Below the pieces are notes generated by a model. It was not told where the DNA came from, made no database searches, and saw only the letters and a list, made by a program, of their open reading frames with translations. 64,000 nucleotides of DNA from Caballeronia glebae. Its GTDB lineage: Bacteria > Pseudomonadota > Gammaproteobacteria > Burkholderiales > Burkholderiaceae. A program made the translations under genes and the position numbers. Shown in pieces: positions 43,906 to 53,419 of the stretch. Location: assembly GCF_001545035.1 (NCBI RefSeq), contig NZ_FCOJ02000025.1, positions 36,593-100,592 of the forward strand, given 5' to 3'. Position 1 is the stretch's first letter; the number at the start of each line of letters is the position of its first letter.

Positions 43906-45534
43906 TCAAAGAATGATGCGACGGAAATCCGCCAGAATCGCCGACAGATAAGCGTTAAAGCGCGCAGCGGAGGCACCGTCGATGACGCGATGGTCGTACG
44001 ACAGCGACATTGGCAGCGTGAGGCGCGGCACGAACTGCTTGCCGTCCCACACCGGCTTCTGATAGCCGCGCGACAAACCGAGAATCGCGACTTCGGGCGC
44101 GTTGATGATCGGCGTGAAGTGCGTTCCGCCGATGCCGCCCAGCGACGAGATCGAGAAGCAGCCGCCCTGCATCTGATCGGGCTTGAGCTTGCCGTCGCGC
44201 GCGAGCTTCGACAACTCCGCCATTTCCTTGGCGATATCGACGAGGCCCTTCTTGTCGGCGTCGCGGATCACCGGAACGACGAGGCCGTTCGGCGTATCGG
44301 CCGCGAAACCGACGTGGTAGTACTTCTTGAACACGAGGTTGTCGCCGTCCAGGCTCGCGTTGAAGTCCGGGAACTTCTTGAGCGCCGAGACCACGGCCTT
44401 GATGACGAACGCGAGCATCGTGAACTTCACGCCCGCCTTTTCGTGTTCCTTGTTCAGCTTGATGCGCAGTTCTTCGAGCTCGGTGATGTCCGCTTCGTCG
44501 TTGTTCGTGACGTGCGGAATCATCACCCAGTTGCGATGCAAATTCGCGCCCGAGATCTTCTTGATGCGCGACAGCGGCTTCGGATCGACCGGGCCGAACT
44601 TCGTGAAGTCGACCTTCGGCCACGGCAGCAGCCCCAGTTCGCCGCCACCGCCGCCAGCCGGAGCCGCCGCTGCGGGCGCTGCGCCCTGACCGGACATGAC
44701 GCCCTTCACGAACGCGGTGATGTCGCCTTGCGTGATGCGGCCCTTCGGACCCGAACCGCGCACGCGCGACACATCGACGCCGAGTTCGCGCGCGAACTTG
44801 CGCACCGAAGGCGAAGCGTGGCTCGACGTGCGCGTGCCGTCGCCGGCCGGCATGACGGGCGCCTGCGCGAGCGCGGAAGCCGGTTCCTTCGACGGCGCGG
44901 GCTTGGCCGGCGCATCGGGCGGCGCTTCGACCGGCTTCGGCGCTTCCTGCTTCGCGGCGGGCGCCGCGGCCGCGCCGCCGTCGCCGCCTTCCAGCACGAT
45001 GATCAGCGTGCCTTCCGACACGTTATCGCCGACTTTGACCTTCAGTTCCTTGACCGTGCCCGATGCAGGCGAAGGCACATCCATGGTCGCCTTGTCGGAT
45101 TCGAGCGTGACGAGCGACTGTTCCTTCTCGACCTTGTCGCCCACCTTCACGGCGATCTCGATGATCGGAATGTCCTTGAAGTCGCCGATGTCCGGCACCT
45201 TCACTTCGACCGTACCGCCGCCGCTCGCTGCTGGCGCTGGTGCCGGTGCAGGCGCCGCCGCAGGTGCAGCCGCAGCCGCCGGTGCCTCTGCGTTGGCGGT
45301 TTCCAGCACGATGATGAGCGTGCCTTCCGACACGTTATCGCCGACCTTGACCTTCACTTCCTTCACGACGCCTGCTGCCGAACTCGGCACGTCCATCGTG
45401 GCCTTGTCGGATTCCAGCGTGACGAGCGATTGCTCAGGTTCGACCGTATCACCCACCTTGACCAGCACCTCGATCACGGGGATATCCTTGAAATCGCCGA
45501 TGTCCGGCACTTTGACTTCGATCGCTTGACTCAT
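43906..45534 (-). CDS. aceF: Pyruvate dehydrogenase E2 (dihydrolipoamide acetyltransferase)
   Basis: A 542-residue core subunit that transfers acetyl groups to CoA. Two lipoyl domains are at residues 2-78 (Lys44 in ESDKATM) and 109-183 (Lys148), followed by a peripheral-subunit-binding domain (about 225-265, SPSVRKFARELGVD) and the catalytic domain with the HxxxDG site (YDHRVIDG, near residue 515). Ala/Pro linkers separate the domains. It is the middle gene of the PDH operon, 79 bases after aceE with a strong hairpin in the gap. Confidence 0.97.
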   Translation of the reverse strand: MSQAIEVKVPDIGDFKDIPVIEVLVKVGDTVEPEQSLVTLESDKATMDVPSSAAGVVKEVKVKVGDNVSEGTLIIVLETANAEAPAAAAAPAAAPAPAPAPAASGGGTVEVKVPDIGDFKDIPIIEIAVKVGDKVEKEQSLVTLESDKATMDVPSPASGTVKELKVKVGDNVSEGTLIIVLEGGDGGAAAAPAAKQEAPKPVEAPPDAPAKPAPSKEPASALAQAPVMPAGDGTRTSSHASPSVRKFARELGVDVSRVRGSGPKGRITQGDITAFVKGVMSGQGAAPAAAAPAGGGGGELGLLPWPKVDFTKFGPVDPKPLSRIKKISGANLHRNWVMIPHVTNNDEADITELEELRIKLNKEHEKAGVKFTMLAFVIKAVVSALKKFPDFNASLDGDNLVFKKYYHVGFAADTPNGLVVPVIRDADKKGLVDIAKEMAELSKLARDGKLKPDQMQGGCFSISSLGGIGGTHFTPIINAPEVAILGLSRGYQKPVWDGKQFVPRLTLPMSLSYDHRVIDGASAARFNAYLSAILADFRRIIL

Positions 45535-45555
45535 TATTAGTGTCTCCAGGGCTGC

Positions 45556-45590
45556 ACGCGGCCTCTTTCCGTTTCGGAAAGAGGCCGCGT
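45556..45590 (-). promoter_or_regulatory. Strong intercistronic hairpin between aceE and aceF
   Basis: A 15-pair perfect stem (CGCGGCCTCTTTCC and its complement, 45557-45570 and 45576-45589, plus one A-T pair), closing on a loop GTTTC. No T run follows on the minus strand, so full termination is unlikely. It could block exonucleases, favour differential decay, or attenuate aceF. Confidence 0.6.
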
Positions 45591-45613
45591 CACAACGCTC
45601 GGGGGCGATGCCT

Positions 45614-48307
45614 TTAGACGGTCATCGGATTGGGTTTGGACGGGTCGAGGTTGTACTTCTTGATCGCCTCAGCGACGACCCTTCGCTCGATGGTGCCTTC
45701 GTCGGCCAGCGCGTTGAGCGCAGCCGCCGTCACCCAGTAGCGGTCGACTTCGAAGAAGTGGCGCAGTGCTTCGCGCGTATCCGAGCGGCCGTAGCCGTCG
45801 GTGCCGAGCACCACGAACTTGTTCGGCACATAGCCGCGAATCTGGTCGACGAGCGCGCGGATGTAGTCCGTCGATGCGATCACCGGACCCTTCGCGCCCT
45901 TGAGCAGCGCCGTGACGTGCGGCTGGCGCTTCTCTTCGGTCGGATGCAGGAGGTTGTAGCGCTCGCACGCCTGACCGTCGCGCGCCAGTTCGGTGAAGCT
46001 CGGCACGCTCCAGAGGTCGGAGCTCACGCCCCAGTCGTTCTTGAGCAGTTCGGCGGCGGCGATCACTTCGTTGAAGATCGTGCCCGCGCCCAGCAACTGG
46101 ACGTGCGCCTTGCCCGCGGCATCGGCCTTCCTGAACGCGTACATGCCCTTGATGATGTCCGCAGCAACGGCGTCGCCTTGCGGGATCGCCGGATGCTCGT
46201 AGTTCTCGTTCATCACCGTGATGTAGTAGTACACGTCCTCCTGCTCCGCGACCATGCGGCGCAGGCCGTCCTGCATGATGACGGCGAGTTCGTAGCCGAA
46301 CGTCGGGTCATAGCTCACGCAATTCGGGACCGAAGCCGCCCACAAGAGCGAGTGGCCGTCTTCGTGCTGCAGGCCTTCGCCGTTGAGCGTCGTGCGGCCA
46401 GCGGTGCCGCCCAGCAGGAAGCCGCGCGAACGCATGTCGCCCGCCGCCCACGCCAGGTCGCCGATACGCTGGAAGCCGAACATCGAGTAGAAGATGTAGA
46501 ACGGGATCATGATCTCGCCGTGCGTCGAGTACGACGTCGCGGCCGCGATCCAGTCACACATGCCACCCGCTTCGTTGATGCCTTCCTGCAGGATCTGACC
46601 GGTCTCCGATTCCTTGTAGAACATCAGCTGGTCGGAGTCTTCCGGAATGTACTTCTGGCCGTCCTGATTCCAGATGCCGATCTGGCGGAAGAGGCCTTCC
46701 ATGCCGAAGGTGCGCGACTCGTCCGGGACGATCGGCACGATGCGCTTGCCGAGCGCCTTGTCCTTCAGAAGGATGTTGAGAATCCGCACGAACGCCATCG
46801 TCGTGGAGATTTCGCGGCCTTCGCCCGTGCCCTTGAGCAGCGGCTCGAATGCAGCGAGCGCCAGCACCGGCAGCGACTCCGCCTTCTCGCGGCGCGCCGG
46901 CAGATAGCCGCCCAGATCCATGCGCTTCTGGCGCATGTATTCGAGTTCCTTCGAACCTTCCTCGAACGTGAGATACGGCACGTCGACGATTTGCTCGTCG
47001 GTCAGCGGCAGACGGAACTGGTCGCGGAATTTCTTCAGCGTGTCGATCGGCAGCTTCTTCTGCTGGTGCGTGATGTTCATCGCCTGGCCGTGCTCGCCCA
47101 TGCCATAGCCCTTGATGGTCTTGGCGAGGATGACGGTCGGCGCGCCCTTCGTCTTGGTCGCTGCGTCGAAAGCCGCGTAGATCTTGTGCGGATCGTGGCC
47201 GCCGCGATTCAGGTTCCAGATGTCTTCATCGGACCAGTCGGAAACCAGCGCCTTCAGTTCCGGCGTATTGAAGAAGTGCTCGCGCACGAACGCGCCCGAC
47301 TCCGACTTGTACGTCTGGTATTCGCCGTCGACGACTTCCATCATGCGGCGCATGAGCGCGCCAGTTCTGTCGCGCGCGAAGAGCGCGTCCCAGCGGCTGC
47401 CCCAGATGACCTTGATGACGTTCCAGCCCGCACCGCGGAATTCGCTTTCGAGTTCCTGGATGATCTTGCCGTTGCCGCGCACCGGACCGTCCAGACGCTG
47501 CAGATTGCAGTTGATGACGAACACGAGGTTGTCGAGACGCTCGCGGCCGGCCATGCCGATCGCGCCGAGCGATTCCGGCTCGTCCGTTTCGCCGTCGCCG
47601 AGGAACGCCCAGACCTTGCGGCCTTCTGTCTTCGCCATGCCGCGCGCCGCCATGTACTTCATGAAGCGCGCCTGATAAATCGCCATGATCGGGCCGAGGC
47701 CCATCGACACGGTCGGGAATTGCCAGAAATCCGGCATCAGCCACGGGTGCGGATACGACGAGATGCCCTCGCCGCCCACTTCCTGGCGGAAGTTGTTCAG
47801 TTGCTTCTCGGTCAGGCGGCCAAGCAGGAACGCGCGCGAGTACACGCCCGGCGACGAGTGGCCCTGCACGAACACGAGGTCGCCGCCGTGTTCTTTCGAC
47901 GGAGCGTGCCAGAAGTGATTGAAGCCGACGTCGTACAGCGTCGCGGCCGATGCGAACGATGCGATGTGACCACCGACGTTCGTGTCCTTGCCGGCGCGCA
48001 GCACCATCGCGATGGCGTTCCAGCGGGTGTACGAGCGGATCCGGTGTTCGATGTCCTGATCGCCCGGGATCTTCGACTGCGAGGCGACGGGGATCGTGTT
48101 GATGTACGGCGTGTTCGCCGAGAACGGCAGGTGCTCGCCGTGCACGCGGGCGAATTCGATCTGTTTCTCGATCAGGTAGTGCGCGCGATCAGGACCGACC
48201 GCGGAAATCACGCCGTCGAGCGCATCGAGCCACTCGGCGGTTTCCTGAGGATCGTCGTCCTTGGCGTTGGCGACATATTTGAGAACTTCGTCGGGTACAG
48301 CGGACAT
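45614..48307 (-). CDS. aceE: Pyruvate dehydrogenase E1, homodimeric
   Basis: An 897-residue thiamine-diphosphate enzyme that decarboxylates pyruvate and acetylates the lipoyl arms of AceF. The TPP-magnesium motif is GDGETDEPESLGAI with the downstream NCNLQRLDG. The N-terminal helix region binds AceF. Length and composition match the gamma/beta-proteobacterial homodimeric class. AGGAGACG precedes the ATG at 48307. It is first in the operon and is divergent from the PAS histidine kinase gene. Confidence 0.97.
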   Translation of the reverse strand: MSAVPDEVLKYVANAKDDDPQETAEWLDALDGVISAVGPDRAHYLIEKQIEFARVHGEHLPFSANTPYINTIPVASQSKIPGDQDIEHRIRSYTRWNAIAMVLRAGKDTNVGGHIASFASAATLYDVGFNHFWHAPSKEHGGDLVFVQGHSSPGVYSRAFLLGRLTEKQLNNFRQEVGGEGISSYPHPWLMPDFWQFPTVSMGLGPIMAIYQARFMKYMAARGMAKTEGRKVWAFLGDGETDEPESLGAIGMAGRERLDNLVFVINCNLQRLDGPVRGNGKIIQELESEFRGAGWNVIKVIWGSRWDALFARDRTGALMRRMMEVVDGEYQTYKSESGAFVREHFFNTPELKALVSDWSDEDIWNLNRGGHDPHKIYAAFDAATKTKGAPTVILAKTIKGYGMGEHGQAMNITHQQKKLPIDTLKKFRDQFRLPLTDEQIVDVPYLTFEEGSKELEYMRQKRMDLGGYLPARREKAESLPVLALAAFEPLLKGTGEGREISTTMAFVRILNILLKDKALGKRIVPIVPDESRTFGMEGLFRQIGIWNQDGQKYIPEDSDQLMFYKESETGQILQEGINEAGGMCDWIAAATSYSTHGEIMIPFYIFYSMFGFQRIGDLAWAAGDMRSRGFLLGGTAGRTTLNGEGLQHEDGHSLLWAASVPNCVSYDPTFGYELAVIMQDGLRRMVAEQEDVYYYITVMNENYEHPAIPQGDAVAADIIKGMYAFRKADAAGKAHVQLLGAGTIFNEVIAAAELLKNDWGVSSDLWSVPSFTELARDGQACERYNLLHPTEEKRQPHVTALLKGAKGPVIASTDYIRALVDQIRGYVPNKFVVLGTDGYGRSDTREALRHFFEVDRYWVTAAALNALADEGTIERRVVAEAIKKYNLDPSKPNPMTV

Positions 48308-48591
48308 GCTCGTCTCCTGATGTGAGGAACACTCTCTCTGAAAACCGCCGGCGCACGCCGATCGAAGGCGGGCACTGGCCGCGTGCCGGCAATTTTAAAG
48401 AGGGTCCAGACCATGATGCAAGGAATTTTTCAAATCATGAGAGTTCATCTCACCATGCGAAAAATTGTTGCAACGCACCGTCCGATAAGACTTTTTTGTT
48501 CAGATGTTTCTCCTCCTTTTCCCGCAATCGAGCTTTCTTTACCGTCTTTTTACGCCAATTAACAATCAGGCGCTGCGTTACAATCGCTTCC

Positions 48592-51126
48592 ATGTTGACC
48601 GAACGGCTGATCAAACGCTCGGCGCGAGTCGGGCGCAAGCCGACCGACGCCTCGCCCTCCCGCTGGCACCACGGACCGTGGTGGTCGAACTCCTATTTAC
48701 TCACGCCGCTTATTTCGATCCTGGTATTCCTGGTCGTGATGAGTCTCATTCTCTGGAGTCTGAACCGGCGCGAGCAACAGCAGCAGGAAGACACGCTCTA
48801 CCGCAACGTCGCCTGGGCCCAGCAACAAATACGCCTGTCGATGACCGGCGCGCAGGAGCAGATTCAGGCGCTCGCACGCGACATCGCGACCGGCCACGGC
48901 GACCCGCAAACTTTCCAGACGTCGTCCACCGACATCATGCAGGGGCATCCCGAGATCCTCTACATGAACTGGTACACGAGCGAGCATAAGCCGCGCTGGC
49001 CCAATACGCCGCTGCCCGTGCTCGGTTCACGTCTGGCGAAACCGAACGACACGCAAATGGACGAGGCGCTGCAAGCCGCGTTCGACGAAGCGCGCACCAC
49101 TCGCCGCCAAGTCTACTCGCCGTTGCTCTACGACGATCTCGGTAATGGCTATATCACGCTGCAAACGCCGGTTTTCCGCGACCGCGAGTTCCTCGGCTCG
49201 GTCGCCGCGGTGTTCTCGATCGAAGGCGTTCTGAAGCACGACATTCCGAGCGAATTGTCGGCGAAGTACAAGATTTCCATCACCGATTTGAACAACCGCG
49301 AGCTCGCCACGACGTCGAGCCGCCCGCGCCTGCCGCGCGACATGTTCTACGACCTGCCGCTCGACCCGCCCGGACAAGGTTTGTCGGTGCGCGTCTATTC
49401 GTATCCGCAACTCACGAACTTCACCAACAACACGCTCGTCTGGCTCGTCGCGGGTTTGTCGTGCTTCGTGCTGTGGAGTCTCTGGAGCCTGTGGAAACAC
49501 ACGCGTCAGCGCTTCGAGGCGCAGCAGGCGCTCTACGCCGAAGCGTTCTTTCGCCGCGCGATGGAAAACTCCGTGCTGATCGGCATGCGCGTGCTCGACA
49601 TGCACGGCCGCATCACGCACGTGAATCCCGCGTTCTGCCGCATGACGGGCTGGGACGAGAGCGATCTCGTCGGCAAGAACGCGCCCTTCCCGTATTGGCC
49701 GCGCGACGCGTATCCGGAGATGCAGCGTCAGCTCGACATGACCCTGCGCGGCAAGGCGCCCTCTTCCGGGTTCGAACTGCGCGTGCGCCGCAAGGACGGT
49801 TCGTTCTTCCACGCGCGGCTTTATGTCTCGCCGCTCATCGACAGTTCGGGCCGTCAGACGGGCTGGATGTCGTCGATGACCGACATCACCGAACCCAAGC
49901 GCGCGCGCGAAGAACTCGCCGCCGCGCACGAGCGCTTCACGACGGTGCTCGAAAGCCTCGACGCCGCCGTCTCTGTGCTCGCCGCCGACGAAGCCGAACT
50001 GCTCTTCGCGAACCGCTATTACCGGCATCTTTTCGGCATTCGTCCGGACGGTCATCTGGAGCTCGCGGGCGCGGCGTTCGACGGCAGTTCGCAAAGTTCC
50101 TCCGACACCATCGACATGGTCGACACCTACGCGGGCCTGCCCGCCACCGCGCTCACCGAAAGCTCGGCAGATGCGCAGGAGGTCTACGTCGAAGGCATCC
50201 AGAAGTGGTTCGAGGTGCGCCGCCAGTACATTCAATGGGTCGACGGCCATCTCGCGCAAATGCAGATCGCAACAGACATCACCCAGCGCAAGCAGGCGCA
50301 GGAACTCGCGCATCAGCAGGAAGAGAAGCTCCAGTTCACGAGCCGTCTGATGACCATGGGCGAAATGGCTTCGTCGCTCGCGCACGAGTTGAATCAGCCG
50401 CTCGCCGCGATCAACAACTATTGTTCGGGCTGCGTCGCGCTGGTGAAGTCCGGGCGCATGACGCAGGAAACGCTTCTTCCCGTGCTCGAAAAGACCGCGC
50501 AGCAGGCGGTGCGCGCGGGCATGATCATCAAGCGCATTCGCGAATTCGTGAAGCGCAGCGAGCCCAAGCGCCAGGCCGCGCGCGTCGCGGATATCGTCGC
50601 GGACGCGGTCGGTCTCGCCGAGATCGAGGCGCGCAAACGCAAGATCCGCATCGTCACCGAAATTCGCTCGCGCATGCCGGTGATCTACGTCGACCCGGTT
50701 TTGATCGAACAAGTGTTGGTCAACCTGTTGAAAAACGCGGCCGAGGCGATGCATGATGCGAAACCGAACGCCGTCGATCCGGTGATACGCGTCGTCGTGA
50801 AGCGCATGGACGGCGGCGTCGTGTGCATCAGCGTGGTCGATCAGGGTCCGGGCGTGGACGAGGCGACCGCCGAGCGCCTCTTCGAACCGTTTTACAGCAC
50901 CAAGTCCGACGGCATGGGCATGGGGCTGAACATCTGCCGCTCGATCATCGAGTCGCATCGCGGACGACTTTGGGTGGTCAACAACGTCGAAGCGGACGGC
51001 CACGTGACCGGCGCGACCTTCCACTGCAGCCTGCCGATCGGCGAAGTGGAAGGCAGCTCGGGCACGGGCGGCACGGATGCGCAAGACGAACATACGAGAC
51101 AACAAACAGTTACGGGAGAACTATGA
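48592..51126 (+). CDS. PAS-domain sensor histidine kinase, FixL-like
   Basis: An 844-residue membrane-bound kinase. Helix 1 is at about residues 35-56 and helix 2 at about 280-302, enclosing a roughly 220-residue periplasmic sensing region. Two PAS domains follow (about 320-440 and 440-560; RRAMENSVLIGMRVLDMHGR begins the first). The H-box SSLAHELNQPLAAINNYC has the phospho-accepting His near 598, and the ATP-binding NLLKNAAEAM, DQGPGVD and GMGMGLNICRSI motifs follow. No heme-binding PAS residues can be proven. The ATG at 48592 is chosen because 90 upstream codons have no likeness. Its stop overlaps the regulator start. Confidence 0.92.
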   Translation: MLTERLIKRSARVGRKPTDASPSRWHHGPWWSNSYLLTPLISILVFLVVMSLILWSLNRREQQQQEDTLYRNVAWAQQQIRLSMTGAQEQIQALARDIATGHGDPQTFQTSSTDIMQGHPEILYMNWYTSEHKPRWPNTPLPVLGSRLAKPNDTQMDEALQAAFDEARTTRRQVYSPLLYDDLGNGYITLQTPVFRDREFLGSVAAVFSIEGVLKHDIPSELSAKYKISITDLNNRELATTSSRPRLPRDMFYDLPLDPPGQGLSVRVYSYPQLTNFTNNTLVWLVAGLSCFVLWSLWSLWKHTRQRFEAQQALYAEAFFRRAMENSVLIGMRVLDMHGRITHVNPAFCRMTGWDESDLVGKNAPFPYWPRDAYPEMQRQLDMTLRGKAPSSGFELRVRRKDGSFFHARLYVSPLIDSSGRQTGWMSSMTDITEPKRAREELAAAHERFTTVLESLDAAVSVLAADEAELLFANRYYRHLFGIRPDGHLELAGAAFDGSSQSSSDTIDMVDTYAGLPATALTESSADAQEVYVEGIQKWFEVRRQYIQWVDGHLAQMQIATDITQRKQAQELAHQQEEKLQFTSRLMTMGEMASSLAHELNQPLAAINNYCSGCVALVKSGRMTQETLLPVLEKTAQQAVRAGMIIKRIREFVKRSEPKRQAARVADIVADAVGLAEIEARKRKIRIVTEIRSRMPVIYVDPVLIEQVLVNLLKNAAEAMHDAKPNAVDPVIRVVVKRMDGGVVCISVVDQGPGVDEATAERLFEPFYSTKSDGMGMGLNICRSIIESHRGRLWVVNNVEADGHVTGATFHCSLPIGEVEGSSGTGGTDAQDEHTRQQTVTGEL

Positions 51127-51758
51127 GCACAGTCACCACTCAGGAAACCGTCTTCGTCGTCGACGATGACGAAGCCGTACGTGATTCCTTGCGTTGGCTG
51201 CTCGAAGCAAACGGCTATCGCGTTCAGTGTTTCTCCAGCGCGGAATCGTTCCTCGACGTCTATCTGCCGGTCGCCCATTCCGGCGCGATCTCCTGTCTGA
51301 TTCTCGACGTGCGCATGGCCGGCATGACGGGTCTCGAACTGCAGGAGAAACTCATCGCCGAGAATTCGCTTCTGCCGATCATCTTCGTGACGGGTCACGG
51401 CGACGTGCCCATGGCCGTCTCGACGATGAAAAAAGGCGCGATGGACTTCATCGAAAAGCCGTTCGACGAAGCCGAACTGCGCAAGCTCGTCGAGCGCATG
51501 CTGGAGAAGGCGCGCAACGAAAGCACCAGCGTGCAGCAGCAGCGCGCCGCCGCCGAACGCCTCGGCAAGCTGACGGCACGCGAGCATCAGGTGCTGGAGC
51601 GCATCATCGCGGGGCGCCTCAACAAGCAGATCGCCGACGATCTCGGCATCAGCATCAAGACGGTCGAAGCGCATCGCGCGAACATCATGGAGAAGCTCTC
51701 CGTGAACACGGTCGCCGATCTGCTGCGTCTCGCGCTGTCGAACAAACCGCAGCAGTAA
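51123..51758 (+). CDS. FixJ-family response regulator
   Basis: A 211-residue regulator with a receiver domain (phospho-accepting Asp62 in LDVRMAGMTG, acidic pair at 14-15, switch Thr in FVTGHGD, Lys in IEKPF) and a LuxR-type helix-turn-helix (about 145-205, LTAREHQVLERIIAGRLNKQ). Its start overlaps the kinase stop by four bases (ATGA), so the pair is coupled. The position next to aceE suggests control of central metabolism, which is inference only. Confidence 0.93.
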   Translation: MSTVTTQETVFVVDDDEAVRDSLRWLLEANGYRVQCFSSAESFLDVYLPVAHSGAISCLILDVRMAGMTGLELQEKLIAENSLLPIIFVTGHGDVPMAVSTMKKGAMDFIEKPFDEAELRKLVERMLEKARNESTSVQQQRAAAERLGKLTAREHQVLERIIAGRLNKQIADDLGISIKTVEAHRANIMEKLSVNTVADLLRLALSNKPQQ

Positions 51759-51965
51759 CGACTGCGGCACGCCCCTTCGCGGCCGGCATCGACATGCCGG
51801 CCGCGCCTTTATCGGCGCGCTTTCGAGCGAATGCGCCCGCGTCTTCCTCCCACGAAGTTCGTTGTCTGCCGAACTGAAAAGTGATATTGGCTGAATCACG
51901 CCGGATCACTACCCGATGTTCTCGCTTCATTCCGGCTATTCGCAACGTCTTGCACGGGGGATTCG

Positions 51966-53360
51966 ATGTCGAAACGAATTCGGGTCATTGGTTCGCGTAT
52001 CGGCACGGTGAGAGCGATCGCACTCGCCGTCACGCTCGCCGCCATGCCGCTTTTCGCCGCGTATTCCGGCGACGCGCAGGCGCAGAACGCCGCGCCAGCC
52101 GGCCAGAAGCTCACGAACCAGCAACTCGATGCGCTGACCGCGCCGGTCGCGCTGTATCCCGATGCGCTGCTCGCGCAAGCGCTGATGGCGTCGACGTATC
52201 CGTCGCAGATCACAGACGCGGCCGCATGGTCGAAGGCGAATCCGAACGTCAAGGGCGACGACGCGGTTAAAGCCGTGCAATCGGAGCCGTGGGACCCGAG
52301 CGTGCAGTCGCTCGTCGCGTTCCCGCAGGCGCTCGCGACGATGGCCTCCAAGATCGACTGGGTAACGCAGCTCGGCAACGCCTTCATCGCGCAGCCGAGC
52401 GATGTGATGGACTCGGTTCAGCGTCTGCGGCGCGCGGCGCAAACCGCGGGCAATCTCAAGACGAACGAACAGCAAAAGGTCACGAGCGCGCCCGCGCCGG
52501 CGGGCAGCACGACCACCAGCACCACGGTGATCCAGATCGAGCCGGCCAATCCACAAGTGGTCTACGTGCCGACCTACAACCCGACGGTCGTGTACGGCAC
52601 CTGGCCTTATCCGGCGTATCCGCCGGTCTACGTGCCGCCGCCTCCGGGCTATGCGATGGCGTCGGCGTTCGTTGGCGGCCTCGCGTTCGGCGCGGGCGTC
52701 GCGGTCGCGAATTCGCTGTGGGGCAATTGCGACTGGAATCGCGGCGACGTGAACGTCAACGTGAATCGCTATAACAACGTCAACGTGAACAACCGCATCA
52801 ACGCGAACAGCAACAACGTGCGCTGGAACCGCAACGATCCGCAGTTCAACCGGACCAACGTCGCCGCGAACCGCCAGAACACGTTGAATAACGCGAACCG
52901 GGGCGCAAATGCCAACCAGTTCCGCGGCCGCGAGGATGCCCGCGCTCAAGCCGCCCAGACGCTGCAGCAGCGCACCGGCCAGAATCTCAACGAGTCGGCG
53001 AGTCAGCGCGCGCAGAGCATCCGCCAGAGCGGCGGCCCGAACGCGCGCGACACGAGCGATCTGCATCAGCGCTCGCAGAACGTGAATCGCGACAACGCGC
53101 TGCGCGGCGCGGGCGACGGCAACGGCGCGCGGCAGGACATGCAGCGCGGACAGGCGAGCCGCCAGTCGTTCGCCAATCAGTCGCACGATCGCGCTGGTGC
53201 GGGCGGCGGCGTTCAGCGTCAGGCGGGTGGCGGCGGCAATCCAGGCGTGGGCGCAGGCGGAGGCGGCGTGCAGCGCGGCGGCGGCGGTGGGGGCGGATTC
53301 CACGGCGGCGGAGGCGGCGGCGGCGGCCATCGAGGCGGCGGCGGAGGCTTCCGCCGTTGA
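51966..53360 (+). CDS. DUF3300 exported protein with Asn- and Gly-rich tail
   Basis: A 464-residue protein with a signal peptide (cut near residue 40, GDAQAQ) and a DUF3300 domain (about residues 48-260) with ALTAPVALYPDALLAQ and MASTYPSQITDAAAW. A short hydrophobic stretch is near 230 (MASAFVGGLAFGAGVAVANS). Residues 255-330 are extremely Asn-rich, and the last 70 residues are almost only Gly with a few His and Arg. The role is unknown; it is likely in the envelope. It overlaps or abuts the DUF2950 gene, a partnership that is common in proteobacteria. Confidence 0.88.
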   Translation: MSKRIRVIGSRIGTVRAIALAVTLAAMPLFAAYSGDAQAQNAAPAGQKLTNQQLDALTAPVALYPDALLAQALMASTYPSQITDAAAWSKANPNVKGDDAVKAVQSEPWDPSVQSLVAFPQALATMASKIDWVTQLGNAFIAQPSDVMDSVQRLRRAAQTAGNLKTNEQQKVTSAPAPAGSTTTSTTVIQIEPANPQVVYVPTYNPTVVYGTWPYPAYPPVYVPPPPGYAMASAFVGGLAFGAGVAVANSLWGNCDWNRGDVNVNVNRYNNVNVNNRINANSNNVRWNRNDPQFNRTNVAANRQNTLNNANRGANANQFRGREDARAQAAQTLQQRTGQNLNESASQRAQSIRQSGGPNARDTSDLHQRSQNVNRDNALRGAGDGNGARQDMQRGQASRQSFANQSHDRAGAGGGVQRQAGGGGNPGVGAGGGGVQRGGGGGGGFHGGGGGGGGHRGGGGGFRR

Positions 53361-53419
53361 TGATCGAGTCCATCGTCAAGCGCCGCGGATGCGGCGAACG
53401 CCAGACCCAGGAGCCCGAC

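Noticed and set aside
45608..48325. Open frame of 905 codons on the plus strand opposite aceE
   Set aside because: A mirror of the strongly GC3-biased aceE reading frame; Arg/His/Val-rich, no domain likeness and no ribosome-binding site.
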